Shown: one piece after another, positions 8,380 through 17,839 of the stretch
How positions within the stretch are numbered: the first letter of the stretch is position 1
How the letters are laid out: every line of letters begins with the position of its first letter
Assembly (NCBI RefSeq): GCF_051014445.1
Contig: NW_027488368.1
Span: 8,060,001-8,124,000 of the forward strand
Source of the DNA: Colletes latitarsis
Lineage: Eukaryota; Arthropoda; Insecta; Hymenoptera; Colletidae
Length of the DNA: 64,000 bases
Direction of reading: 5' to 3'
Translations under genes and position numbers: made by a program
Notes under the pieces: generated by a model
Database searches by the model: none
Told to the model about the DNA's origin: nothing
What the model saw: only the letters and a program-made list of their open reading frames with translations

Positions 8380-9666
8380 ATGCTATTTTCGACTTACCGT
8401 GAGCCCAAGAACGTAATTGAAACCGATTCATCAAGCGAAAACAGTATCATGAATACTAACGCGAGTTTTAAAATAAACCCGGAAGACCTCGCCGCGGCTG
8501 GTTCTTCGAGGGAACTATTAGATTCGAATTCTATTCAGCAACAGATAGATATGCTAACGAAGAACTGTAACGCAATGATGGAACAAATCAGAGCACTCAA
8601 ACTACAGAAAGACGGTATAATTCGTAAAATCACCGACGATGATTCTTCCGATAATCAACGAAGCGGTAGCGAAATAAACACGCCACTTCGAACGCGAACA
8701 TTAGTCCAGTATTCTAAGGACACAGAGGTAGCTTTGGAAATGATTGGAGAATTCGACGGATTTAATAGACCGGTTGAAAAATTCATATTAGAAGTCAGGG
8801 AAATGAAACAAATGGTACCGGATCAAGTCATTTATCTTAACATGCTACGCGCGCAGAAACTCAAAGGAGACGCTAAACAACTAATAGATCAGCAAGACAT
8901 CAGTGATATTGACGACTTAATAGACGTGTTGAAAACAGAATACGGACTGTCGAAATCGTATCACCTACTACAACAGGAACGCACAATTTTAACACAAGGA
9001 AGACGCGACGTTAGAGAATTTACACGTCGTTTCAATCTACTAAACCGCGACATACAACGAGCTATTAATCAAATGCCAGATCTCTCGCCTCGAGAAAAAC
9101 GCGCAGCACTAGTGGTAGAAGAAAAGAATGCGATAGATCTTTACATACAAAACCTAAACGACACTTTAACGAAAGACGTACAGTATATGCGTCCAATGAC
9201 ACTGCGAGAAGCACAGCAAATTGCTTACGAAGCTCAAAGACGAAACGAATTACGCGAAAGAGCTAGAAGTACCGTCCAACGCGGGCAATACCCGTCGCGA
9301 TCAAATAGGAGCTACCGGCTGGACGATATACCACCTCGTGCCGAAAAGCAACCCTCTCGCGAGACTCGCCCGTATCGAGAACAACCAAGATTCGCGCCGA
9401 GGCCAGACAGGGACAGAAATTTCCAACCAACGTGCTTTAAGTGTCAGAAAGTAGGTCATTATTCACGCGATTACCCTAAGAACCAAAATTTTTGCGAAGT
9501 GAACAAATCCGACCGACCACCGGGAATAAAGTACTTACAATCGGACGAGACAGGAGTAATGGAAGAGGAGAGCGACCGCGAGTTAGCTGCAAGAATAAAA
9601 TATCCATCGGAGTCAGATTGGGAGGAAGCCGAGGCACCTTCCTTATCGATACCGGAGCAGGAATAA
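8380..9666 (+). CDS. gag: Gag polyprotein (capsid and nucleocapsid)
   Basis: A 428-residue Gag-like protein that would form the particle shell and bind element RNA. Residues about 50-85 are heptad-like (SIQQQIDMLTKN, then IRALKLQKDGIIRKI) and may form a coiled coil. Residues about 110-270 match the retrotransposon Gag capsid pattern. An Arg-rich stretch covers about 280-350. A single zinc knuckle begins at Cys352, with Cys355 and His360, but the fourth ligand position 365 is Tyr (TAC at 9472-9474) where Cys is expected. The tail after the knuckle is acidic and overlaps pol in another frame. The ATG at 8380 is the first in this frame after the leader, and a second ATG at 8449 is possible. The frame is otherwise intact. 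Confidence 0.9.
   Translation: MLFSTYREPKNVIETDSSSENSIMNTNASFKINPEDLAAAGSSRELLDSNSIQQQIDMLTKNCNAMMEQIRALKLQKDGIIRKITDDDSSDNQRSGSEINTPLRTRTLVQYSKDTEVALEMIGEFDGFNRPVEKFILEVREMKQMVPDQVIYLNMLRAQKLKGDAKQLIDQQDISDIDDLIDVLKTEYGLSKSYHLLQQERTILTQGRRDVREFTRRFNLLNRDIQRAINQMPDLSPREKRAALVVEEKNAIDLYIQNLNDTLTKDVQYMRPMTLREAQQIAYEAQRRNELRERARSTVQRGQYPSRSNRSYRLDDIPPRAEKQPSRETRPYREQPRFAPRPDRDRNFQPTCFKCQKVGHYSRDYPKNQNFCEVNKSDRPPGIKYLQSDETGVMEEESDRELAARIKYPSESDWEEAEAPSLSIPEQE
9486..9492 (+). promoter_or_regulatory. Candidate -1 frameshift site between gag and pol
   Basis: In gag phase the bases read A AAT TTT, which fits the X XXY YYZ slippery heptamer. The pol frame opens only at 9480, just after a TAA at 9477-9479, so slippage here enters pol almost at its upstream limit. 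Errantivirus-like elements commonly make Gag-Pol by -1 slippage. I did not find an obvious downstream stem-loop by eye. Confidence 0.6.
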
Positions 9667-12566
9667 ATTTAATTAAGCGTACCCCAGCTAGAAATTTATC
9701 AACGCGACCTGGTATTAATACATTTTACGGAATAGATAATATGGAAACCCAGACTACGCGAGAAGCCAAATTAACTATTGGCGAAAAATCACATGTGTTA
9801 GCTATCGTAGATGATTCATTTCCTATAGAAGAAGATGGGCTCTTAGGAATGCCCTTCCTGTCTTCCGAGGAAGCAGGGATCGAAATCAAAAATAAAACAA
9901 TAAAGTTAACCAATACATTGAAGCGCGTTTTGCACTTACAAAGTATCAAACGGCCCGGACGAATCGAGCTGTTAGATAGTCAGACGCGACTAGATCATAT
10001 AATGGATCCAAAGGTTCGTCAGCGAATAAGAAAAATTGTATTGGATCATGCAGAAATATTTTGTTTACCCGACGATCCTCTACCTAAAACGAGTTTAGTA
10101 GAGCACGCGATACCCACGACGGACGATATACCAGTCCACACGAAGCAGTTCAGGTATCCTCCAGGACACTTAGATGTTATTAAAGAACAAGTAAAAGATA
10201 TGAAAGAAAAAGGGATTATCGTAGATTCCGACTCTCCGTATAATTCCCCTCTTTGGGTGGTTCCAAAGAAAGTGGACGCCAGTGGAAAGAAGAAGTGGAG
10301 AGTCGTGATAGACTTTCGGCAATTGAACGAAAAGACGCCTCAGGATGCCTATCCGTTGCCGAACATCGAAGAAGTCCTAGACCAGTTAGGAAGAGCGCGA
10401 TGGTTCTGTGCTTTCGACCTGGCTAGCGGTTTTCACCAAATAGGAATGAAGACCAAGGATCAGAAGAAAACTGCATTCAGCACTCCGGCAGGGCACTACG
10501 AGTATACCCGCATGCCATTTGGGCTCAAGAATGCACCAGCGACGTTTCAACGGATGATGGATCAAGCCTTGAGGGGACTGACTGGCAACATCTGTTTCGT
10601 CTACCTAGATGACGTGATCGTGTTCGCGGCGGAACTCGAAGAATTATATAAACGTCTAAATACTCTTTTCGATCGATTTCGCGAAGTAGGGTTGAAACTT
10701 CAACCAGATAAATGCGAATACCTTAAACCCGAATTACAGTATTTGGGACATCTCATAACTGAGGAAGGAGTAAAGCCTAATCCCGAAAAGATTAGGGCAG
10801 TAAAAGAATTTCCAAGACCAAAAGACCGTAAGAATATCAAACAATTTTTAGGATTAGCGGGTTATTATCGACGCTTCATACCAGGATTTTCAAAGATCGC
10901 AAAACCATTAAACACACTTCTGAGGAAGGACGCAAAGTTTGAATGGGGCACGCGACAACAAGAGGCGTTTGATATTCTCAAGAAGGAACTCTGCGGAGAT
11001 CGTGTTTTAGCGTACCCGGATTTCACCAAGGAATTTATTTTAGCCACCGACGCTTCGGGAGAAGCTATTGGAGGAATACTGGCTCAGAAGGGTTCCGACG
11101 GAAAGGAAAGACCTGTTAGCTTTGCCAGCAGGACACTTAACAAAGGAGAAATCAATTATTCAACAACCGACAAAGAATTATTAGCAGTTGTTTGGGCTGT
11201 AAAGCATTTCCGACCCTATCTGTATGGTCGAAATTTCAAAATTATTACTGATCATCAACCATTGAGGTGGCTGTCAACGCTAAAGAATCCAACGGGAATC
11301 AAGGCGCGATGGAAGATCACGCTAGAAGAGTACAATTACGAAATTATTTATAAAAAGGGATGTTTAAATACAAATGCAGATGCTTTATCGCGCAATCCAG
11401 TTTTATATTCCGATCACTATAAATCGCGTTGGATAAAAAGTATAAGAATTTGTGAAATCGCACCTCAGGATGCGACAATTGTTCGCTTTGAAGACGGGGA
11501 AGCTAGACTAGACTTAACCGATACTGAAATTGTAATTTACCGCAAGGATTTTGATTTATCTGAAATTTGCGAAGAACTTCTAACATTACTAATCTCGGAG
11601 CCGATCGCTTCTATAGCTATTAATATGTACGACTTGATAGGATATTGCAATTGCACGGAACAGGATATTAAAAAGATATTTTTGCGTGTATTTCAAGAAA
11701 TTCCACGAAATTACGTCGTTAATTTAATACAAAATGCCTTAAACGAACCTGAGAATGACGAAGAGAAACAACGCATACTGAGTAATTCACACGGTAATAT
11801 TCTGACGGGTCATTTAGGTATTAAGAATACAATTACAAAAATCTTGAAGAATTATGCATGGAAAGGACTCTATAAAGACGTGGCAAATTTTATTAAACAA
11901 TGCCCAACTTGTCAACAGGGCAAAATAGAGAGAAAACCGACAAAAATGCCGCTGTGTATAACAGACACGCCGCGACGTTTTAATGATAAAATCGCGATAG
12001 ATATAGTAGGGTCTTTTAATGAAAGTTCGATGGGTCAAAGATATGTGTTAACTATCCAAGACCAATTAAGTAAATTCATAGAAGCTGTAGCCTTAACAAA
12101 TCAACGGAGCGAAACAATCGCTACAGCACTCATGAACACCTGGTTCTTACGTTACGGCGTACCAAAGACAATTTTGACAGACCTAGGACAGAACTTTACC
12201 AGTAATTTAATGCAGGACTTTGCAAAATTATTTAATATAAATTTACAACACACAACCGCTTTTCACCCAGAGTCTAATGGATCATTAGAGAGAGCGCATG
12301 CCACACTTAAGGAATTTATTCGAACACAATTGATAATGGACGATAACAACGAAGACTGGCACAATTATTTACAAGGAGCTGTATTCGCATGGAATACTGC
12401 ACCACATCAAAATAAACTCGTACCGTATGAACTAGTTTTTGGACGAGACGCACCAATAGTCGATCAACTTTTAAACAATTCCACAGACGTAGACTATTCT
12501 GACTTATTGACTGCACACAAGACACACATACGTAAACTGACGTTACATGCCGAAGACGTACTATAG
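9492..12566 (+). CDS. pol: Pol polyprotein: protease, RT, RNase H, integrase (premature TAG)
   Basis: The 1024-codon frame lies -1 relative to gag and overlaps it by 175 bp. There is no real start codon (TTG at 9492), so it is read as Gag-Pol. The order is Ty3/gypsy-type. Protease has LIDTGAG with Asp53. RT has DFRQLN at 274-279, FDLASGFHQI with Asp309, and YLDD at 371-374. RNase H has TDAS with Asp520, then Glu562, TDHQPL with Asp587, and NADALS with Asp630. Integrase has an H2C2 finger (His767, His774, Cys804, Cys807) and a catalytic triad Asp837, Asp897, Glu933 with exactly 35 residues between the last two. All catalytic residues are present. The frame stops at TAG 12564-12566, before the integrase C-terminal module, which continues in the same frame to 12815. 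Confidence 0.93.
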   Translation: MRSEQIRPTTGNKVLTIGRDRSNGRGERPRVSCKNKISIGVRLGGSRGTFLIDTGAGINLIKRTPARNLSTRPGINTFYGIDNMETQTTREAKLTIGEKSHVLAIVDDSFPIEEDGLLGMPFLSSEEAGIEIKNKTIKLTNTLKRVLHLQSIKRPGRIELLDSQTRLDHIMDPKVRQRIRKIVLDHAEIFCLPDDPLPKTSLVEHAIPTTDDIPVHTKQFRYPPGHLDVIKEQVKDMKEKGIIVDSDSPYNSPLWVVPKKVDASGKKKWRVVIDFRQLNEKTPQDAYPLPNIEEVLDQLGRARWFCAFDLASGFHQIGMKTKDQKKTAFSTPAGHYEYTRMPFGLKNAPATFQRMMDQALRGLTGNICFVYLDDVIVFAAELEELYKRLNTLFDRFREVGLKLQPDKCEYLKPELQYLGHLITEEGVKPNPEKIRAVKEFPRPKDRKNIKQFLGLAGYYRRFIPGFSKIAKPLNTLLRKDAKFEWGTRQQEAFDILKKELCGDRVLAYPDFTKEFILATDASGEAIGGILAQKGSDGKERPVSFASRTLNKGEINYSTTDKELLAVVWAVKHFRPYLYGRNFKIITDHQPLRWLSTLKNPTGIKARWKITLEEYNYEIIYKKGCLNTNADALSRNPVLYSDHYKSRWIKSIRICEIAPQDATIVRFEDGEARLDLTDTEIVIYRKDFDLSEICEELLTLLISEPIASIAINMYDLIGYCNCTEQDIKKIFLRVFQEIPRNYVVNLIQNALNEPENDEEKQRILSNSHGNILTGHLGIKNTITKILKNYAWKGLYKDVANFIKQCPTCQQGKIERKPTKMPLCITDTPRRFNDKIAIDIVGSFNESSMGQRYVLTIQDQLSKFIEAVALTNQRSETIATALMNTWFLRYGVPKTILTDLGQNFTSNLMQDFAKLFNINLQHTTAFHPESNGSLERAHATLKEFIRTQLIMDDNNEDWHNYLQGAVFAWNTAPHQNKLVPYELVFGRDAPIVDQLLNNSTDVDYSDLLTAHKTHIRKLTLHAEDVL

Positions 12567-12815
12567 GATATTAAAGCTAGAGTTAAGAAAGAATATGATA
12601 AGCATATTAAACCATTATCATTAGAAATAGGTGACTATGTATGGGTTAAAAATCAGGGTAGGGACAGGCTACAAGGACTAACAAATCCTTGGGTAGGCCC
12701 ATATAGAGTTATAGACATCAAAAATGTAAACGTACTAGTAGATGTTAAAGGAAAAATACAGAATATTCATCTCAATAGATTAAAATACGCTAATATGAAC
12801 TCTGTTACAGATTAA
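12567..12815 (+). pseudogene. pol: Integrase C-terminal module, cut off by the TAG
   Basis: After the TAG the same frame stays open for 82 codons to a TAA at 12813-12815. It encodes the expected end of a gypsy integrase, with GDYVWVK followed by NPWVGPYRVID, the GPY/F module that helps bind DNA. The TAG is therefore an inactivating nonsense change, or an unusual readthrough stop, and not the natural end of pol. No chromodomain follows. Confidence 0.85.
12809..12811 (+). promoter_or_regulatory. Splice acceptor for the env RNA
   Basis: The acceptor reads tctgttacag (12801-12810) with AG at 12809-12810, and the exon begins at 12811. The env frame upstream is closed by a TAA at 12791-12793 and has no ATG before the surface region, so a spliced-on start is needed. 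Joining to the donor at 8363 keeps the env phase. The intron would be 8364-12810, 4447 bases, removing gag and nearly all pol. Confidence 0.62.
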
Positions 12816-13033
12816 CGCTAGCAGTAATATGCTATGCAACATCATGGAAAATAACGCCAATAACCAATGTACCAAATATTGAGTTCGACCATTTAGGCAC
12901 TGCTAGGTTATATCATAAAACTTGGATAACCGTTTTTACCATTGACCTAGAAGAAATCATCCTACACGAGGAACTCATCCTTGATAGCCTACATCTAGTA
13001 ACACAGAACACCGGAGGATCCTACCAGGATCTC

Positions 13034-13810
13034 TTGCAGCATATTAAAGATAAGTTAATTAGGTTGAAACAAGAACGATTAGATCTATTAGCTATGGTAG
13101 GATATAGAGAAACGGATACAGTAAGTAACCGCGTTAAGAGAGGATGGTTAAACCCCATAGGAGATTTGGCAAATGTACTTTTTGGAACATTGTCTCAGAA
13201 AGACGCCGAATATTACAATCAAGAAATCGATAAATTATATAGTGACAATAAACGCGTAAATGTTCTAATAAGTAACGAAACTCTAATTGTCAAAGGGATT
13301 TTAAAAGACTTTAGTAAATATCAAGAGAAAGTAACAAAAGTCAATGCGTTAATGAATAGAAACGTCCGAACCGTTCATCAAGAACTTAATATGCTGTATA
13401 ACACGTTACTAGTTAATGAAATTGCAGACGAATATTCGAATTTAGTAACTAAGTTACGAAACATCGTAAATTCCGGACTTCAAGGAAAATTCAACATTGC
13501 CGCGGTACAAATGAGTAGTCTCTTAGAAACCTTGAAATATATGCAGAACCGTTTCGGTCAACATCAATTACTTTTTCCTATAGATCCACAAAATTTACAT
13601 AAATATATAAAGATCTCCGATGTATCCATTTTTATTATGAATCGAGACAAGCTTTGCTTTGAAATTAAACTCCCCGTAACCGAAGAAGAAATGTATAATT
13701 TGTACCAAATAATACCGATTCCGAAATTAGTAGAGGCCATCATGTATTTGCCTACCATACCGAAAAATACTTACTCATTGATTCCACTACGAAGCGTTAT
13801 AATCCAATAA
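13034..13810 (+). CDS. env: Env segment 1: cleavage site and fusion-peptide region
   Basis: This is the first frame of env. It is open from 12794, and 13034 is only a TTG codon within it, so it is not the true start. It carries RVKR followed by the Gly-rich hydrophobic stretch, then a long helical region rich in Asn, Lys and Leu. It ends at a TAA (13808-13810) reached only because of the frameshift. Confidence 0.8.
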   Translation: MQHIKDKLIRLKQERLDLLAMVGYRETDTVSNRVKRGWLNPIGDLANVLFGTLSQKDAEYYNQEIDKLYSDNKRVNVLISNETLIVKGILKDFSKYQEKVTKVNALMNRNVRTVHQELNMLYNTLLVNEIADEYSNLVTKLRNIVNSGLQGKFNIAAVQMSSLLETLKYMQNRFGQHQLLFPIDPQNLHKYIKISDVSIFIMNRDKLCFEIKLPVTEEEMYNLYQIIPIPKLVEAIMYLPTIPKNTYSLIPLRSVIIQ

Positions 13811-14715
13811 ATATAAATGAAATAGCTGATTGCAAGAAAATAGAGAAACTTTACATTTGTGAACGCCACACACCTGCATATGCGACTGCTTTACAAGACC
13901 CCTACCTTGTTCAAGCAATCCGTATTTTGCCAGAACAAGCCAAGTGCAAAACTGCAATGTTGAAATTGATAAATCCTATATGGATACAGCTCTCTTCTCA
14001 ACAAGATTGGATATCAATTTCCCGCGAAGTCGAAAGCATACATAACTCCTGTAAAGGGCTTCCTCAAGAAACAAGGCTTTTGCAAGGTTTACATCGTATA
14101 TATTTAGATAAGGAATGTATAGGCTCCGCGTTAACAGCCACTCTTATACCTCGAACTACAGATATTGATGTCAAAACATACCAACTACAATTAGGCTTAG
14201 CTTCATTCAATGTCACTGAACTGAATAATACAATAATAGATTTTGCAAAAATACCTAGCTTACCGACGAATGTTATCGAGCCAGAACATTTGTTACAATA
14301 TGCTAGATCTTTTATGGATATTTCACAAGAAGCCGAGCGACTATCAACACATGTTAGGTCGACAACTAGGTACGAATCATTTTTGAGTAGTTTACAAATA
14401 ATTGGAGCATCAGTAGCGACCATACTCGTCTTGTACGTATTATATAAATTAAAAGCTTTCCGTTTGCTTAAATACTTATTTACTAGACCTTGTTATTATA
14501 TTAATTGTTTCAATGTCGGAGGACGACAGCAAGCTTTTAATACCATAAATCCACATGTGACGCCTGACGTCGAATACTCTCCAGACCCGACGGCTCCCTT
14601 AACTCCGACTACAATCATAGAATCCCCGCTTGATGTACCTAAAACTCTGCGTTTTGATACAGGATCGCCAACACCCGCAATCAAAACTATTAGATTTAAG
14701 CCATTAAAATTTTGA
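13768..14715 (+). CDS. env: Env segment 2: ectodomain end, membrane anchor, tail
   Basis: This is the second frame of env, read without an ATG of its own. It contains several Cys residues in the first third, an NVTE sequon, a membrane segment (IIGASVATILVLYVLYKL) at about 14398-14450, and a cytoplasmic tail ending at TGA 14713-14715. It follows segment 1 directly in protein order, and only the reading frame differs. Confidence 0.8.
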   Translation, partial: YLLIDSTTKRYNPININEIADCKKIEKLYICERHTPAYATALQDPYLVQAIRILPEQAKCKTAMLKLINPIWIQLSSQQDWISISREVESIHNSCKGLPQETRLLQGLHRIYLDKECIGSALTATLIPRTTDIDVKTYQLQLGLASFNVTELNNTIIDFAKIPSLPTNVIEPEHLLQYARSFMDISQEAERLSTHVRSTTRYESFLSSLQIIGASVATILVLYVLYKLKAFRLLKYLFTRPCYYINCFNVGGRQQAFNTINPHVTPDVEYSPDPTAPLTPTTIIESPLDVPKTLRFDTGSPTPAIKTIRFKPLKF

Positions 14716-14733
14716 ATATTGTAATCAAAATTT

Positions 14734-14751
14734 TAAAAATAAGGAAAGGGG
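14734..14751 (+). promoter_or_regulatory. Polypurine tract
   Basis: AAAAATAAGGAAAGGGG, purine-only but for one T, abuts the 3' LTR. It would prime plus-strand DNA synthesis. The stretch 14716-14733 between the env stop and this tract is AT-rich with nothing recognised. Confidence 0.85.
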
Positions 14752-15114
14752 TGTCATGCCGTAGGCCCCCATAGAAAATAAGTATTACTCATAGCGACAA
14801 GGTTAGTCATAAGCGATACACCAAGAAGATGACGAACTTGTTGACTCCTTTAAGGGTAAAAACAAATGCGTCATACGCCCAGATCTAACCCGCCTGTACT
14901 CAAACCAAAGATTATAAAAGCGTACCGCTCCTGGCCCTCGGGGCTCATTCTCACGTTTGATTTTGTAAGATGTGCATCAGTGTTCAGTCTCCGAATAAAC
15001 CTTAGAGTATATCCTGATATCTTTGTCCGAGTGCTTGAACATTTCCCAATCAAAATCAACCTAATATTGTGACGCCGCAACTACTTGGACGAGTCTGCAG
15101 CTTACGGCATAACA
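14752..15114 (+). repeat. 3' LTR
   Basis: 363 bp, TGTCATGCC...GGCATAACA, about 97% identical to the 5' LTR. TATAAAAG is at 14913-14920 and AATAAA at 14994-14999. Confidence 0.96.
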
Positions 15115-15118
15115 GTAC
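15115..15118. repeat. Right target-site duplication GTAC
   Basis: Matches 7895-7898. Satellite sequence resumes in phase immediately afterwards (cacagtgaaacag). Confidence 0.92.
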
Positions 15119-17817
15119 CACAGTGAAACAGTCGATTAAACCAGGTTTCGATCAATATTCTAGATGATAACGCATGTTAGGTCTGGGTTAGGTCTAGGAT
15201 TTGCCCACATCTGGCTCATACTTTCGCATATTTCTCATACTTGTTAGCCAGATCCCTTTGCTTTTTCTGGATTGGGTCACACAGTAATGTGGTACCACAC
15301 TGAAACAGCCGATTAAACCTGGTTTCGATCAATATTTTAGATGATAACGCATATTAGGTCTGGCTTAGTTCTTGCATTTGCCCGCATCTGGCTCATACTT
15401 TCGCATTCTTCACATACTTGATGGACAGATCCTGGGTTTTTTTCTGGTTTGGATCACGTAGTAATGTGGTGCCACACGGAAACAGTCGATTAAACCTGGT
15501 TTCGATCAATATTGTTGAGGATAACGCATGTTAGGTCTGGGTTAGGTCTAGGATTTGCCCTCATGAGGCTCATACTTTCGCATATTTCTCATACTAGTTG
15601 GCCTGATCCTTGGCTTTTTCTGGTCTGGATCACGTAGTAATGTGGTACCACACTGAAACAGCCGACTAAACCTGGTCTCGATCAATATTTTAGAGGATAA
15701 CGCATGTTACATCTAGGTTAGGCCTGGGATTTGCTCTCATCAGGCTCGTACTTCCGCATATTTCTCATACTTGATGACCAGATTCTGGGTTATTTCTGGT
15801 TTGGATCATGTAGTAACATGGTATCACACTGAAACAGACGATTAAACCTGGACACGATCAACATTTTAGAGGATAACGCTGGTTGGGTCTAGGTTAGGCC
15901 TGGGATTTGCCCTCATCAGACTCATACTTTCGCATTCTTCACATACTTGTTGAACAGATCCTGGGTTATTTCTGGTTTGGATCAGGTAGTAATGTCGTAC
16001 CACACTGAAACAGCCGATTAACCCTAGTCACGATGAACATTTTAGAGGATAACGACGGTTAGGTCTCGGTTAGGTGTGGGATTTGCCCTCATCAGGCTCA
16101 TACTTTCGCATATTTCTCATACTTGTTAGCCAGATCCTTTGCCTTTTCTGGATTGGGCCACACAGTAATGTGGTACCACACTGAAACAGTCAATTTTACC
16201 TGGTCTCGATCAATATTATAGAGCATAACGCATGCTAGGTCTAGGTTAGGCCTGGGATTTGCCCTCATCAGACTCATACCTTCGCATTCATCACATACTT
16301 GTTGTACTGATCCTGGGTTTTTTCTGGTTCGAAACAGGTGGTAATGTGGCACCACAATGAAACAGTCCATGAAACCTAGTCTCGGTCAAAATTTTAAAGG
16401 ATATCGCATGTTAGGTCTGGGTTGGGTCTGGGATTGACCCTCACGAGGCTCATACTTTCGCATATCTCTTATACATGTTGGCCTGATCCTGGGCTTCTTC
16501 TGTTTTTGAACACGTGGCAATGTGGTACCACATTGAAACAGTCCATGAAACCTGGTCTCGATCAATATTTTAGAGGATAACTCATACTAGGTCTAGGTTA
16601 GGTCTGGAATTTGCTCTCATCAGTCTCATACCTTCGTATTCATCACATACTTGTGAACAGATCCTGGGTTTTTTCTGGTTTGAATCACGTGGTAATGTGG
16701 CACCACACTGAAACAGTCCATGAAACCTAGTCACGGTCAAAATTTTAAAGGATATCGCATGTTACGTCTGGGTTGGGTCTGCGATTTACCCTCACGAGGC
16801 TCATACTTTCGCATATTTCTCACACATGTTGGCCTGATCCTGGGCTTTTTCTGTTTTTGATCACGTGGTAATGTGGTACCACATTGAGACAGTCCATGAA
16901 ACCTGGTTTCGATCAATATTTTAGAGGATAACGCATGTTAGGTCTAGTTTAGGTCTAGGATTTGCCCTCATCTGACTCATACCTTCGCATTCTTCAGATA
17001 CTTGTTGAACAGACCCTGCGTTTTTTCTGGTTTGAATCACGTAGTAATGTGGTGTCACACCGAAACAGTCCATGAAACCTGGTTTCGATCAATATTTTAG
17101 AGGATAACGCATGTTAGGTCTAGGTTAGGCCTGGGATTAGCCGTCATCAGACTCATACTTTCGCATTTTTCGCATACTTGTTGAGCAGATCCTGGGTTAT
17201 TTCTGGTTTGAATCACGTGGTAATGTGGTACCACACTGAAACAGTCCATGAAACCTAGTCTCGGTCAAAATTTTAAAGGATATCGCATGTTAGGTCTGGG
17301 TTGGGTCTGGGATTTGCCCTCACGAGGCTCATACTTTCACATATTTCTCATACTTGTTGGCCTTGTCCTGGGCTTTTTCCGGTTTGGATCAGGTAGTAAC
17401 GTGGTACCACACTGATGCAGTCGATTAAACCTGGACACGATCAACATTTTAGAGGATAACGCCGGTTAGGACTCGGTTAGGTGTGGGATTTGCCCTCATC
17501 AGGCTCATACTTTCCCATATTTCTCATACTCGATAGCCAGATCCTTTGCTTTTTCTGGATTGGATCACACAGTAATATAGTACCACACTGAAACAGTCAA
17601 TTTTACCTGGTCTCGATCAATATTTTAGAGGATAACGCATGTTAGGTCTGGGTTAGGTCTGGAAATTGCTCTCATCAGTCTCATATCTTCGCATTCTTCA
17701 CATACTTGTTGAACAGATCATGCGTTTTTTCTGGTTCGAATCACGTAGTAATGTGGTACCACACTGATGCAGTCGATTAAACCTGGTTTCGATCAATATT
17801 TTTGAGGATAACGCATG

Positions 17818-17839
17818 TTAGGTCTGGGTTAGGTCTGGG
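17818..17839 (+). repeat. Two tandem TTAGGTCTGGG units inside a satellite monomer
   Basis: An exact doublet of the 11-mer TTAGGTCTGGG (17818-17828 and 17829-17839). It is the clearest example of a doublet found in degenerate form in essentially every monomer. Another near-exact case follows at about 17994-18015. Confidence 0.9.

Larger units (their letters stand above)
12811..14715 (+). pseudogene. env: Env-like fusion glycoprotein, one frameshift
   Basis: About 635 codons in two frame segments, 12811-13810 and about 13768-14715. The layout is that of an insect errantivirus Env related to baculovirus F. First comes a hydrophobic stretch right after the splice acceptor (signal peptide), then a short surface part, a furin-type RVKR at 13130-13141 followed by GWLNPIGDLANVLFGTLS resembling a fusion peptide, a long helical region, a second Cys-containing region, a membrane span at about 14398-14448 and a tail of about 88 residues. 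The frame change is equivalent to one lost base between 13762 and 13806, next to an A5 run at 13763-13767. As it stands the copy would give a truncated, unanchored protein. Possible glycosylation sites include NVTE in the second half. Confidence 0.85.
7899..15114 (+). mobile_element. Errantivirus-like Ty3/gypsy LTR retrotransposon, complete but damaged
   Basis: A 7216-bp element with TG...CA LTRs of 363 bp each, a tRNA-Leu-type primer site, gag, pol (order protease, RT, RNase H, integrase), env and a polypurine tract, flanked by a GTAC duplication. The env has a furin-type site followed by a fusion-peptide-like stretch and a C-terminal membrane anchor, as in insect errantiviruses whose env is related to baculovirus F proteins. 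The two LTRs differ at 11 of 363 positions (about 3%), so the insertion is not recent unless gene conversion has intervened. Coding defects are an in-frame TAG late in pol, a frameshift in env, and a lost zinc ligand in gag. The element is oriented with the satellite's TTAGG-rich strand. Confidence 0.95.

Noticed and set aside
9495..9560. Stem-loop or pseudoknot downstream of the slippery site
   Set aside because: I could not find a convincing long stem by eye. Folding software would be needed, so it is not claimed.
9725..14684. Minus-strand frames of 60-119 codons inside the LTR element
   Set aside because: They are opposite-strand shadows of gag, pol and env, with no start context or domain.
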